Source: Peribacillus kribbensis DSM 17871
Lineage (GTDB): Bacteria > Bacillota > Bacilli > Bacillales > DSM-1321
Length of the DNA: 64,000 nucleotides
Direction: 5' to 3'
Assembly: GCF_000430765.1 (NCBI RefSeq)
Contig: NZ_AUMQ01000029.1
Coordinates: forward strand, 150,145 to 214,144
This document shows positions 1 through 8,252 of the stretch, one piece after another (the stretch's first letter is position 1; each line of letters opens with the position of its first letter). The notes below the pieces were generated by a model. The model was given only the letters and a program-made list of their open reading frames with translations, did not search any database and was not told the DNA's origin. The position numbers and the translations under genes are program-made.

Positions 1-252
1 GCTTGAAAGCATGATGCAGGGAACAGGATGTTTTGCCATGATGTGTTCCAGGGCGCTCAGACCATCCATAATAGGCATTTCTACATCAAGCGTAATCACA
101 TCCGGACTGACTTTCTCCAGCTTGTCGAGTGCATCCCTGCCATTCCTGGCCGTCCCAGCCACTTCCATCCTCTCGTCTTCGCTTATCATTTCGGAAATGA
201 ACTTCCTCATAAACGCTGAATCGTCCACTACAAGAACTTTTATTTTTTCCAT
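1..252 (-). CDS. cheB: CheB, chemotaxis protein-glutamate methylesterase (N-terminal part)
   Basis: Only the first 84 codons are present; the gene runs off the left edge. The visible part is a receiver domain with acidic residues D10-D11, phosphoacceptor D56 in TLDVEMP, and the start of the conserved Ser/Thr strand (S83-S84). In the full protein a C-terminal methylesterase removes methyl groups from receptor glutamates after phosphorylation by CheA. The catalytic domain is not visible, so the name rests on the receiver sequence and on position directly after flhG (6-nt gap), the B. subtilis order. It starts at ATG 252. A stand-alone CheY-like protein is possible but unlikely here. Confidence 0.9.
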   Translation of the reverse strand, partial: MEKIKVLVVDDSAFMRKFISEMISEDERMEVAGTARNGRDALDKLEKVSPDVITLDVEMPIMDGLSALEHIMAKHPVPCIMLSS

Positions 253-258
253 ATCAGC

Positions 259-1128
259 CTACCTCTTAAAAACGATTTGCTTGAGCCTCCCCATGAAGCC
301 TGCCTTCATGGGAATAAGATCCTGCTTATCATCAATTCTCTTCAAATATTTATCGAGGACCGCTCCCAGGGCAGCTGATATCTTCGCATGCGGCCTGGTT
401 AGAATAAATGGCGCCTGCTCCATAACTGCTCTTGTTACCGCCCGGTCTTCGGGAAGGACCCCAAGAATTCCAATATCCTTCTGAAGGAACTGCTGTATTA
501 CCTGCTGAAGCCTTTTTACTGTGTTCATTCCCTCTTTATCAGAGACCGCTTTGTTGCAGATCAAATAAAAGGGCAGATCCTGTTTTTGCAGGGTCAGGTA
601 TTTAATGGCCGCATACGCATCTGTTACAGAAGTCGGTTCCGGTGTTGTAATGACAAACACTTCATCTGCCGAAAGGATAAAAGGGACGGTGTCCTCAGAA
701 ATGCCGGCCCCCATATCAAAAATAATGTATTGGTAGGTTTCAACTATCCCTTCAAACTCGCTGAAAAACCGCGATACCTTATCAGTATCCAGCTGAAAGA
801 TCCGGGACAAACCTGTACCGCCGGCGATATAGGAAATGCCCGAGGGTCCCTTGGAAATAACATCAACAATGGATAAGCCTTCTTCAAAAAAACTGACAAT
901 ATTCTTTGCAGAGGTATTGCCCATTAGAATATCAATGTTCCCCATGCCGATATCCATATCAAACAGAAGAACACTCTTGCCTTTTTGAGCTAAGGAGATG
1001 GCAAAATTCAAAGAAAAATTGGATTTTCCTACTCCGCCTTTCCCGCTGATCACTCCTATTGCCTTTGTCTCTTTCCTCGCCCTCAAACTCTCTACCTTCA
1101 GCCTTAAATTTTGTGCCTGATCACTCAT
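259..1128 (-). CDS. flhG: FlhG (YlxH), MinD-like ATPase for flagellar placement
   Basis: A 289-residue ParA/MinD-family ATPase that works with FlhF to set flagellar number and position. A deviant Walker A motif GKGGVGKS is at residues 29-36. The N-terminus carries DQAQNLR (residues 3-9), matching the DQAxxLR motif by which FlhG stimulates FlhF GTPase. The C-terminus is basic (GRLKQIVFKR), as in MinD-type membrane-binding helices. I chose ATG 1128, preceded by GGAG at 9 nt and overlapping flhF by 8 nt (ATGAGTGA). A TTG at 1143 would add five residues and has no better ribosome site. Confidence 0.94.
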   Translation of the reverse strand: MSDQAQNLRLKVESLRARKETKAIGVISGKGGVGKSNFSLNFAISLAQKGKSVLLFDMDIGMGNIDILMGNTSAKNIVSFFEEGLSIVDVISKGPSGISYIAGGTGLSRIFQLDTDKVSRFFSEFEGIVETYQYIIFDMGAGISEDTVPFILSADEVFVITTPEPTSVTDAYAAIKYLTLQKQDLPFYLICNKAVSDKEGMNTVKRLQQVIQQFLQKDIGILGVLPEDRAVTRAVMEQAPFILTRPHAKISAALGAVLDKYLKRIDDKQDLIPMKAGFMGRLKQIVFKR

Positions 1129-2338
1129 GCCAGTGTTCTCCAATTATCTGTTTAATGATTTCCGGAGGTTCAGCCTTCACCATATCATCCGGTACATTCT
1201 GCCCTGTTGTCAGGAAGGCCGTCCCAAGCTGATACTTCATCATCAGGTTCAGGATCGCGCCGCGGCTTGATGTCTCATCAGCTTTGGTGAATATGAAGTG
1301 GTCGATGGGTACCGATGAAAATTGCATGCAGATTTCCTCCATGTCCTTCTCTTTAGAAGCAAGAGATAATACCAGGAATGTTTCAAGATCTTCATGAAAA
1401 TCAATGACCTCCTGTAAACTCAGGATAAACTCCCGGCTGCGGTAGTTCCGTCCTGCAGTATCTACCAGAATGTGGTCGTAATCCTGAAATCTCTGAGAGG
1501 CCCGTCTGAAGTCCTCCATATTGTAGGCGACCTCAACAGGTACCCCCAAAATCTGCGCATAGGTTTTCAGCTGTTCAATTGCCCCGATCCGATAAGTATC
1601 GGCTGTTATAAATGCTATTTTTTTGTTCTTCCTCATCATTAGATCGGAGGCCATCTTTGCAAGAGTTGTCGTCTTTCCGACCCCGGTTGGTCCTACTACA
1701 TTAATGAATTTTTTTGTAAAGCTTTGCTTATGGAATGGCTCACCAGAAACAGCCTGCTCTAATTCCGTAGAAGCCCAGGAAAATACTTCATTCATGCCGG
1801 CCGACTTCGGTCCTTGATACCACTTTTCCATAAGCCTGCCTGCCACCCTGCTGCGCAGTCCTTCCCCAATTCCCTTATCCTTAAGGAAGCCGTCCATTCT
1901 GCGGATAGGAAGAGGAAGATTTCCGCCTGCTTCCAGCTGATCTGAATCCATTTCTTTAAGCATTTGCTTAAGGCTTTCAAGCTCGGCAAGAATTTCCTTT
2001 GGGCCACCGCTGTCTGCACCTGCTTCAGGGCTGCCTTGCCCTGTTTCGGCTGCAGCTCTTGTCCCGCTTCCAGCATGCACAGGGGGGGGGTCCTGCTGAA
2101 GGAAAGGATTTTCAACTATAATCCTGTCCTCTTCAACAGAGCTTTTTACAAGTGATGCAGCCTGAGGCTTAGAATCGATCGCTGCAAGAACTTCAAAATT
2201 CCTTTTTTTGAAGAGTCCCAAAAACCCTCCTGAATGGGTGACTTTTGAATTTAGAATGACTGCGTCATTTCCAAGCTCATTTTTGATTTGTTCCATGGCC
2301 TGAGTCATGGTCGGAGTTATATATTTTTTTATCTTCAA
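1121..2338 (-). CDS. flhF: FlhF, SRP-type GTPase of the flagellar system
   Basis: A 405-residue paralogue of Ffh and FtsY that recruits early flagellar parts to the correct site. The N-terminal basic domain (residues 1-75) is followed by a low-complexity linker rich in Pro, Gly and Ala (about 80-115). The NG GTPase domain has G1 [10 protein letters not shown] near residue 216, the ADTYRIGA motif, DTAGR (G3) and TKAD (G4). The start is TTG 2338, overlapping the flhA stop by 3 nt (TTGA), implying translational coupling. The linker is encoded partly by a run of nine C residues on the coding strand (2082-2090), reported separately. Confidence 0.96.
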   Translation of the reverse strand: MKIKKYITPTMTQAMEQIKNELGNDAVILNSKVTHSGGFLGLFKKRNFEVLAAIDSKPQAASLVKSSVEEDRIIVENPFLQQDPPPVHAGSGTRAAAETGQGSPEAGADSGGPKEILAELESLKQMLKEMDSDQLEAGGNLPLPIRRMDGFLKDKGIGEGLRSRVAGRLMEKWYQGPKSAGMNEVFSWASTELEQAVSGEPFHKQSFTKKFINVVGPTGVGKTTTLAKMASDLMMRKNKKIAFITADTYRIGAIEQLKTYAQILGVPVEVAYNMEDFRRASQRFQDYDHILVDTAGRNYRSREFILSLQEVIDFHEDLETFLVLSLASKEKDMEEICMQFSSVPIDHFIFTKADETSSRGAILNLMMKYQLGTAFLTTGQNVPDDMVKAEPPEIIKQIIGEHWHE

Positions 2339-4371
2339 TCAACATTCACCACCCCTACACTTTGTACTTCCACATTCGCCTCTAATTCGTTATACGATAA
2401 AATGGGAACCTGCGGGAAATACCTTTCAGTCATCTGCCTGATATACATCCTGACCGCAGGCGAGCATAGGATGACCGGAGACTGGTCGATCAAGGAAGCT
2501 TCTTCAAGCTGCCTTGCGATTGATTCTAATATCATCTGTGATTCATTCGGATCCATTGAAAGGTAATTTCCATGCTCTGTCTGCTGAACCCCTTCTGCCA
2601 CAAGTTTTTCAACACGCCCTGATAAAGTGATGACCTTCATGCTCTCCCCTCCAGAGGAAAACTGGGAAGTAATCTGTCTGGCCAGAGCCTGCCTGACATA
2701 TTCAGTAAGGAGATCGGTATCGGTGGAAAGTCGTCCGAAATCGGCCAGTGTTTCAAAAATAACCGGAAGATTCCGAATGGATACCTTTTCTTTCAGCAGC
2801 TTCGCCAATACCTTTTGTATTTCCCCAATCGAAAGCGGATTCGGTGTCACCTCATCCACCAATATTGGCGAGCTTTCTTTTAGATGATCGATCAGCTGCT
2901 TGGTCTCCTGCCTTCCCAAAAGCTCGTGGGCATTCGCTTTGATAACTTCTGTCAAATGTGTGGACACTACGCTTGGAGGATCAACAACTGTATATCCCAT
3001 CATCTCGGCATGTTCCTTCATTTCCTCGGAAATCCACTTGGCGGGAAGCCCGAATGAAGGTTCCACTGTATCTATCCCCTCAATTGAATCATCCTCAATC
3101 CCAGGGCTCATGGCGAGATAATGATCGAGGAGAAGCTCACCCCGGGCCATTTCATTTCCTTTGATTTTCAGCCGGTATTCATTGGGATTCAGCTGAATAT
3201 TATCTCTTATGCGGACAACAGGTATGACCAGGCCAAGCTCTATGGCAAGCTGCCTTCTGATCATGACGATCCGATCCAGCAGGTCTCCTCCCTGATTGGC
3301 ATCCGCCAGCGGAATCAGTCCATAGCCAAATTCAAATTCAACCGGATCGACACTTAATAGGCTGACCACACTTTCAGGGCTCTTCATTTCGTCTGTTTCG
3401 ATTTCTTCCTCCATCTCCTGGATTTCCTCCAGTTTGACTTTAGGCTTGCGGTTGGTTAAATATCCGCCTAAAATCAACGCTCCTCCAACCGGCAATGTTA
3501 CCAAATCATTGATTGGCGTCACTAGACCCAAAAGGATGATGGCTCCCCCCGCCACAAACAGCATAGGAGGAAAGGCGAGCAGCTGGGTGCTGATGTCTGT
3601 ACCCAGATTTCCATCTGAAGCTGCCCTTGTCACCACAATCCCTGTTGCGGTTGAGATCAGCAGGGCAGGTATCTGGCTCACAATGCCATCTCCGACAGAT
3701 AGAAGGGAGAAATGCTGCGCAGCATCCGATAAGCTTAAGCCCTGCTGCATCATGCCAATGACGATGCCCACAATTAGATTGATCAGCACAATGATGATGC
3801 CTGCTATGGCATCTCCCTTGACAAATTTGCTGGCTCCATCCATTGCTCCATAGAAATCAGCTTCTCTTCCTACCTTTTCCCTTCTCTCCCTTGCTTCCTT
3901 TTCAGAAATCATGCCGGCATTCAAATCCGCGTCAATGCTCATCTGCTTTCCAGGCATGGCATCCAGTGTAAATCTGGCCGCTACCTCTGAAACACGTTCT
4001 GCCCCTTTGGTGATGACAACAAACTGTATAATGATCAGAATTAAGAATACAACCAGTCCAACTATAATATTTCCGCCGACTACGAATGTTCCAAATGTTT
4101 CTACAACCCCACCCCCATTGCCGGTGCTTAAAATGGATCGGGTTGTAGAAACATTCAGCCCTAATCTAAATAAAGTCAATAGCAATAAGAGAGAGGGAAA
4201 TATGGAAAACTGCAGCGGCTCCTGCATATTCATGGAAGTCAACAGAACCAGGAGCGCCAGAGATATATTGATTATGATCAACACGCTCAAAAGCCATGTG
4301 GGAAAAGGAATAATCAACATAGCCACAATTAATATAACACTTAGCAGAACCGATAAATCTCTTGCTGACAT
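2335..4371 (-). CDS. flhA: FlhA, flagellar type III export gate protein
   Basis: A 678-residue integral membrane component of the flagellar export apparatus. The N-terminal half is about eight hydrophobic helices, with a cytoplasmic loop around residues 130-190. The C-terminal half (from about 330) is the soluble substrate- and chaperone-docking domain, containing the FHIPEP-type stretch RDNIQLNPNEYRLKI. It forms a nonameric ring that uses proton-motive force for export. Length matches B. subtilis FlhA (677). It lies between flhB and flhF in the standard order and starts at ATG 4371, 22 nt after flhB. Confidence 0.97.
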   Translation of the reverse strand: MSARDLSVLLSVILIVAMLIIPFPTWLLSVLIIINISLALLVLLTSMNMQEPLQFSIFPSLLLLLTLFRLGLNVSTTRSILSTGNGGGVVETFGTFVVGGNIIVGLVVFLILIIIQFVVITKGAERVSEVAARFTLDAMPGKQMSIDADLNAGMISEKEARERREKVGREADFYGAMDGASKFVKGDAIAGIIIVLINLIVGIVIGMMQQGLSLSDAAQHFSLLSVGDGIVSQIPALLISTATGIVVTRAASDGNLGTDISTQLLAFPPMLFVAGGAIILLGLVTPINDLVTLPVGGALILGGYLTNRKPKVKLEEIQEMEEEIETDEMKSPESVVSLLSVDPVEFEFGYGLIPLADANQGGDLLDRIVMIRRQLAIELGLVIPVVRIRDNIQLNPNEYRLKIKGNEMARGELLLDHYLAMSPGIEDDSIEGIDTVEPSFGLPAKWISEEMKEHAEMMGYTVVDPPSVVSTHLTEVIKANAHELLGRQETKQLIDHLKESSPILVDEVTPNPLSIGEIQKVLAKLLKEKVSIRNLPVIFETLADFGRLSTDTDLLTEYVRQALARQITSQFSSGGESMKVITLSGRVEKLVAEGVQQTEHGNYLSMDPNESQMILESIARQLEEASLIDQSPVILCSPAVRMYIRQMTERYFPQVPILSYNELEANVEVQSVGVVNVD

Positions 4372-4393
4372 ACTATCTCTCCTATCAAAAGGC

Positions 4394-5470
4394 TTACATC
4401 CTGCCTTTTAATTTGTATACAAACGCTAATATTTCTGCAACGGCCTTAAAGAACTCCTCCGGAATCGCCTGTCCTATTTCACAGCCATCATACAGGGCCC
4501 TGGCGAGCGGCCTATTTTCCACCATTGCGATATCATTCTCACCCGCTACCGCCTTGATCTTCTGGGCAAGGAAATCCACTCCCTTTGCCACCACATAAGG
4601 AGCATCGCTTTTTTGATCGTCGTACTTCAGGGCAATGGCAAAATGGGTAGGATTCGTAATGACTACATCGGCTTTAGGAACCTCCTGCATCATCCTCTGC
4701 ATGGCCATTTCCCTCTGCCTCTGCTTCATTTTTGATTTGATAAGCGGATCGCCTTCCATATTTTTATATTCATCCTTAATATCCTGCTTGGACATCTTAA
4801 TGCTTTTTTCAAAGTCGAATTTTTGGTACATATAATCCAATGCAGCCAGGAACAACAAGGCTCCTGATGCGTACAGTCCCACACTCAGAGTGACCTTTGC
4901 CAATGAGACAAGCGCCGCCCCTGATGATTTTTGGGTCAGAAGCATAATTTCAGGAAGCTTTCTCCAGATTACGATGAATGTGACGATTCCTACAAATGAG
5001 ATTTTTAGGATCGATTTCAAAAGCTCGACAATCGCTCTCATAGAGACGATCCTTTTAAATCCGCTGATCGGATTCAGTTTCTCAAGCTTAAACTGTATGG
5101 CTTCTGTGGAAAACATAATCCCTACCTGGGCATAATTCGCGGTGGCTGCCGCTATAAAGGCGGTCCCAAGGACAGGTGCAATAATGAACGCCATCTCTTT
5201 TAAAACGGTGATAAACAGTCCCTGAATATTCTGCTGTTGAAGATTAATGGTTTTAAAGTCTGTAAGATTCATGGTGAAAAGGGCCATCATCCTCTCCAGC
5301 ATGGATGGCCCTGTGATAAGGAGGAGAAGGAATACCGCCAGCATCACAACAGCGGTATTAATATCCTGACTCTTTGCCACCTGCCCTTTTTTTCTGGCAT
5401 CCTGCCTTTTCTTAGGGGTTGCCTTTTCCGTTTTTTCGCCTGCGAAAAATTGCAAATCAAGCCGAAGCAT
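4394..5470 (-). CDS. flhB: FlhB, export gate substrate-specificity switch
   Basis: A 358-residue export-gate protein with four hydrophobic segments and a cytoplasmic C-terminal domain. The autocleavage motif NPTH is at about residues 273-276, followed by FAIALKYD and the C-terminal FlhBcc fold ending KAVAEILAFVYKLKGRM. Self-cleavage, with FliK, switches export from rod/hook to filament proteins. The N-terminus (DLQFFAGEKTEKATPKK) is typical. It starts at ATG 5470, 3 nt after fliR. A second free copy of the FlhBcc domain is encoded at 38110-38385. Confidence 0.97.
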   Translation of the reverse strand: MLRLDLQFFAGEKTEKATPKKRQDARKKGQVAKSQDINTAVVMLAVFLLLLITGPSMLERMMALFTMNLTDFKTINLQQQNIQGLFITVLKEMAFIIAPVLGTAFIAAATANYAQVGIMFSTEAIQFKLEKLNPISGFKRIVSMRAIVELLKSILKISFVGIVTFIVIWRKLPEIMLLTQKSSGAALVSLAKVTLSVGLYASGALLFLAALDYMYQKFDFEKSIKMSKQDIKDEYKNMEGDPLIKSKMKQRQREMAMQRMMQEVPKADVVITNPTHFAIALKYDDQKSDAPYVVAKGVDFLAQKIKAVAGENDIAMVENRPLARALYDGCEIGQAIPEEFFKAVAEILAFVYKLKGRM

Positions 5471-5473
5471 CTC

Positions 5474-6250
5474 TTAAGTTCCTCCCATCCAATGCATCAA
5501 TCCCCTCATGGCTAAAAGGCTGAAATCAAATAGGCTGCGCACACTCATCAGCATCGAGCCAAAGACCAGCACCAAAATGACAAAGCCCGCGATAACTTTT
5601 ACTGGCATTCCCACCACAAAAATATTTAACTGCGGAACTGTTCTTGCCACAATGCCGAGCCCTACATCCACTAGAAAGAGACTGCCTACCACCGGCAGGG
5701 ACATTTGAAGGGCAATAATGAATGTTTTATTGAACGCTTCCGCCAGATACATAATAAAATTTTGGTTTCCCATGGGAAGGAAGGCCTTATCGATTGGGAC
5801 GGTCTGGTAGCTGTAAAAAATCCCATCCAGCAGCAGATGATGTCCATTGGTTGCGAGCAGAAACAAGAGAGCAATCATATATACATACTGTCCCATCAAA
5901 GGACTTTGTGTCCCGTTCTGGGGATCGATGACATTGGCCATGGTAAAGCCCATCTGAAAATCTATGAAACCGCCTGCCATCTGGACTGCAGCTATAATCA
6001 TATAGCCTGTGAATCCAAGGATCAGTCCTACCATCGCTTCCTTGATAATCAATAAAAAATAAAGGCCGTCAATATCCATAGGCGGAGCTTTGATGGTGTA
6101 ATACATGATCCAGGCGAGAAAGAAGCTCAAACCGATCTTATGGGTCATCGGGATCGTCCGGTAAGAAAAGACTGGGCTCACAACAAAAAACGAGCTCACT
6201 CTGACCAGCACTAACAAAAAAACAGCGAATTTAGGCAAGAGTTCTTCCAT
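5474..6250 (-). CDS. fliR: FliR, flagellar export gate protein
   Basis: A 258-residue protein with about six hydrophobic segments, part of the FliP5Q4R1 export gate in the MS ring. Residues such as MGFTMANVIDPQNG (about 100-113) and the hydrophobic C-terminus agree with FliR. It lies between fliQ and flhB with gaps of a few bases, so is co-translated with them. The start is ATG 6250. Confidence 0.96.
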   Translation of the reverse strand: MEELLPKFAVFLLVLVRVSSFFVVSPVFSYRTIPMTHKIGLSFFLAWIMYYTIKAPPMDIDGLYFLLIIKEAMVGLILGFTGYMIIAAVQMAGGFIDFQMGFTMANVIDPQNGTQSPLMGQYVYMIALLFLLATNGHHLLLDGIFYSYQTVPIDKAFLPMGNQNFIMYLAEAFNKTFIIALQMSLPVVGSLFLVDVGLGIVARTVPQLNIFVVGMPVKVIAGFVILVLVFGSMLMSVRSLFDFSLLAMRGLMHWMGGT

Positions 6251-6255
6251 AGTAT

Positions 6256-6525
6256 CTATCCGATGAACCTTGTAAGATTAGAAAATATTTCAGTAGTGTA
6301 AGAAAGCATATGACTCAGCATCCAGGGTCCAAAAAACACGAGACCGATCAAGACAGCCACAATTTTCGGGACAAATGACAGCGTCTGCTCCTGTATTTGG
6401 GTCGCAGCCTGGAAGATACTGATGAGCAGGCCCACCACAAGAGATAGCAAAAGAAGCGGCCCGCAGACCAGAAGCACTGTCATAATCCCTTTTTCAGCAA
6501 TAGATATAACAAATTCCGAATTCAT
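6256..6525 (-). CDS. fliQ: FliQ, flagellar export gate protein
   Basis: An 89-residue protein with two hydrophobic helices (about residues 15-40 and 55-78) around a conserved loop, IFQAATQIQEQTLSFVPK, diagnostic of FliQ/SpaQ/EscS. Four copies build the gate with FliP and FliR. Length equals the family norm. ATG 6525 is preceded by GGAGGG 6 nt upstream. Confidence 0.97.
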   Translation of the reverse strand: MNSEFVISIAEKGIMTVLLVCGPLLLLSLVVGLLISIFQAATQIQEQTLSFVPKIVAVLIGLVFFGPWMLSHMLSYTTEIFSNLTRFIG

Positions 6526-6539
6526 TGTTTCCCTCCGCT

Positions 6540-7205
6540 TTAATAGCTCTGCAGCAAGGATTTGACAACCAGATACCAGCCGTCCACCAGCACAAAAAGC
6601 AAGATTTTAAATGGCAGTGAAATCATGACTGGGGGAAGCATCATCATCCCCATTGACATCAGCACACTTGAAACAATCATATCAATCACCAAAAAAGGGA
6701 TGAAAATCATGAATCCTATTTGAAAGGCCGTTTTTATTTCACTGATTGCAAAAGCCGGCACAAGAGCTGTGATGGGAATATCCTTGATCGATTTGGGACG
6801 GTCCATTTTGGCGTATGTTAAAAATAGATCCAGATCCTTCTGCCGCGTATGCGCGCTCATAAATTCCTTAAATGGCACGGATGCCCTGTCATAGGCTTCA
6901 TCCAATTTAATTTTGTCATTGAATAGCGGGGTAAGCGCCTGCTTATTCACTTCCTGGAAAGTCGGTGCCATGATAAAAAAGGTTAAAAACAGCGCAAGGC
7001 CCACAAGCACCTGATTGGGGGGCATCTGCTGGGTACCGAGTGATGTCCTAACAAAGCTGAGTACTATGATGATCCTCGTAAAGCAGGTCATCAGGATCAA
7101 GATGCTTGGTGCGAGCGACAGGACTGTAAGCAGCAAGAGCATCTTAACAGAAGTGGAGACGTTGTCCGGAGCAGCATTGCTAAACATATTCATGACTTCA
7201 TTCAT
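6540..7205 (-). CDS. fliP: FliP, flagellar export gate protein
   Basis: A 221-residue core of the export gate, the length of B. subtilis FliP. Family stretches include MTCFTRIIIVLSFVRTSLGTQ, FMAPTF-like IMAPTFQEVN and a C-terminal MISLPFKILLFVLVDGWYL. About four hydrophobic helices are visible. I chose ATG 7205 (MNEVMNMFSN), which aligns with the B. subtilis start and overlaps the fliO stop by 8 nt. An in-frame start at 7241 would add 12 basic residues inside fliO and is not supported. Confidence 0.96.
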   Translation of the reverse strand: MNEVMNMFSNAAPDNVSTSVKMLLLLTVLSLAPSILILMTCFTRIIIVLSFVRTSLGTQQMPPNQVLVGLALFLTFFIMAPTFQEVNKQALTPLFNDKIKLDEAYDRASVPFKEFMSAHTRQKDLDLFLTYAKMDRPKSIKDIPITALVPAFAISEIKTAFQIGFMIFIPFLVIDMIVSSVLMSMGMMMLPPVMISLPFKILLFVLVDGWYLVVKSLLQSY

Positions 7206-7845
7206 CTTCTGCTCCGCCCTTCTTTTCCACATTCTCAGCAATTTTTCTTCTGGATTTCGATATCTCCTCCAGCTGCTTCTTCAGCTGGCCAGTAAAGGAT
7301 TCATTTGCTGTCCCGCCATTTCTTCTCTTTATCCATTTGGAAAAAACATCAGTAGGCTGCATCATTCCTTCAAGCCTGCCCTCATGCTCTTTCAGGAGAA
7401 GGCTGTACTCCTCTTCATTATCAATCTCCTTCAAAAGCTGGATGGTATCCCCTACGCCCACTACAAGAATAGAGTTTCCAACCTTGACAAGCTGAATGGA
7501 TTTACTGCCGCCGAGTGCAGTTCCGCCAAGATTCTGAAGAACTCCTGCCTTTTGAAATCCACGATTTTTCTTTGTAATAAACCTCAGCATAAAATAAAGA
7601 AGTGCAACTACAAAAATAGTTGCAAATATCATTCTAAGAAAATCCCAAAACGTGAAGCCCCCTGAGCTGCTTTCTTTCAAAGAGGAAGAATCATCGGCCC
7701 CTTTCGTGCTGCTTTGTTTAGCCTTTTGGGGATGATCATACCAATCCTTGACGCTTTTATCCGTTTCAGCGGCATGAGCATAGCTTCCATGGAAGATAAC
7801 AAATGTCAGCAAAAGCAAGATGCCAATAACCTGTTTCATACGCAA
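7198..7845 (-). CDS. fliO: FliO (FliZ), flagellar export accessory membrane protein
   Basis: A 215-residue protein with a signal-peptide-like N-terminus (hydrophobic residues 5-20, then SYAHA), an extracytoplasmic segment, one membrane helix at about 72-92 (MIFATIFVVALLYFMLRF) and a cytoplasmic SH3-like FliO region with a coiled tail. FliO helps assemble the FliP ring; the Bacillus form is called FliZ. The start is TTG 7845, with AGAGGGTG seven bases upstream. An ATG two codons later is an alternative. It is between cheY and fliP. Confidence 0.92.
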   Translation of the reverse strand: MRMKQVIGILLLLTFVIFHGSYAHAAETDKSVKDWYDHPQKAKQSSTKGADDSSSLKESSSGGFTFWDFLRMIFATIFVVALLYFMLRFITKKNRGFQKAGVLQNLGGTALGGSKSIQLVKVGNSILVVGVGDTIQLLKEIDNEEEYSLLLKEHEGRLEGMMQPTDVFSKWIKRRNGGTANESFTGQLKKQLEEISKSRRKIAENVEKKGGAEDE

Positions 7846-7872
7846 AATCTTACACCCTCTTAGTTGTCATTC

Positions 7873-8235
7873 TTAGCTTAGTGTCTTGTTGATGGCTTCG
7901 AGCACTCGGTCTGCCTGGAATGGCTTAACGATAAAGTCCTTGGCTCCAGCCTGGATGGCATCGATGACCATCGCCTGCTGCCCCATTGCTGAACACATGA
8001 TGATTTTTGCCCCTGGGCTGAAACTCTTAATCTCTTTAAGAGCCGTGATGCCGTCCATTTCAGGCATTGTGATATCCATGGTTACAAGATCGGGCTGAAG
8101 CTCTTTGAATTTCTCGATAGCCAGCTGGCCGTTCTCGGCCTCACCCACTACTTCAAACCCATTTTTAGTTAAAATGTCTTTAATCATCATTCTCATGAAA
8201 GCTGCATCGTCCACAATTAAAATTCTATGTGCCAT
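7873..8235 (-). CDS. cheY: CheY, chemotaxis response regulator
   Basis: A 120-residue single receiver domain. D9, D10 and the phosphoacceptor D54 (TMDITMPEMDG) are present, with Ser at the SSAMG-like CSAMG strand and the conserved Lys in VKPF near residue 104. In Bacillus, CheY-P binds FliM and FliY at the switch and promotes counter-clockwise rotation. It sits between fliY, which can dephosphorylate it, and fliO. ATG 8235 has GGGGGAA upstream. Confidence 0.97.
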   Translation of the reverse strand: MAHRILIVDDAAFMRMMIKDILTKNGFEVVGEAENGQLAIEKFKELQPDLVTMDITMPEMDGITALKEIKSFSPGAKIIMCSAMGQQAMVIDAIQAGAKDFIVKPFQADRVLEAINKTLS

Positions 8236-8252
8236 TTTTTATTCCCCCAAAT

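Noticed and set aside
3434..4411. Long plus-strand open frames opposite flhA
   Set aside because: They are antisense to a well-conserved gene, and their Thr/Pro/Ser-rich composition is typical of antisense frames.
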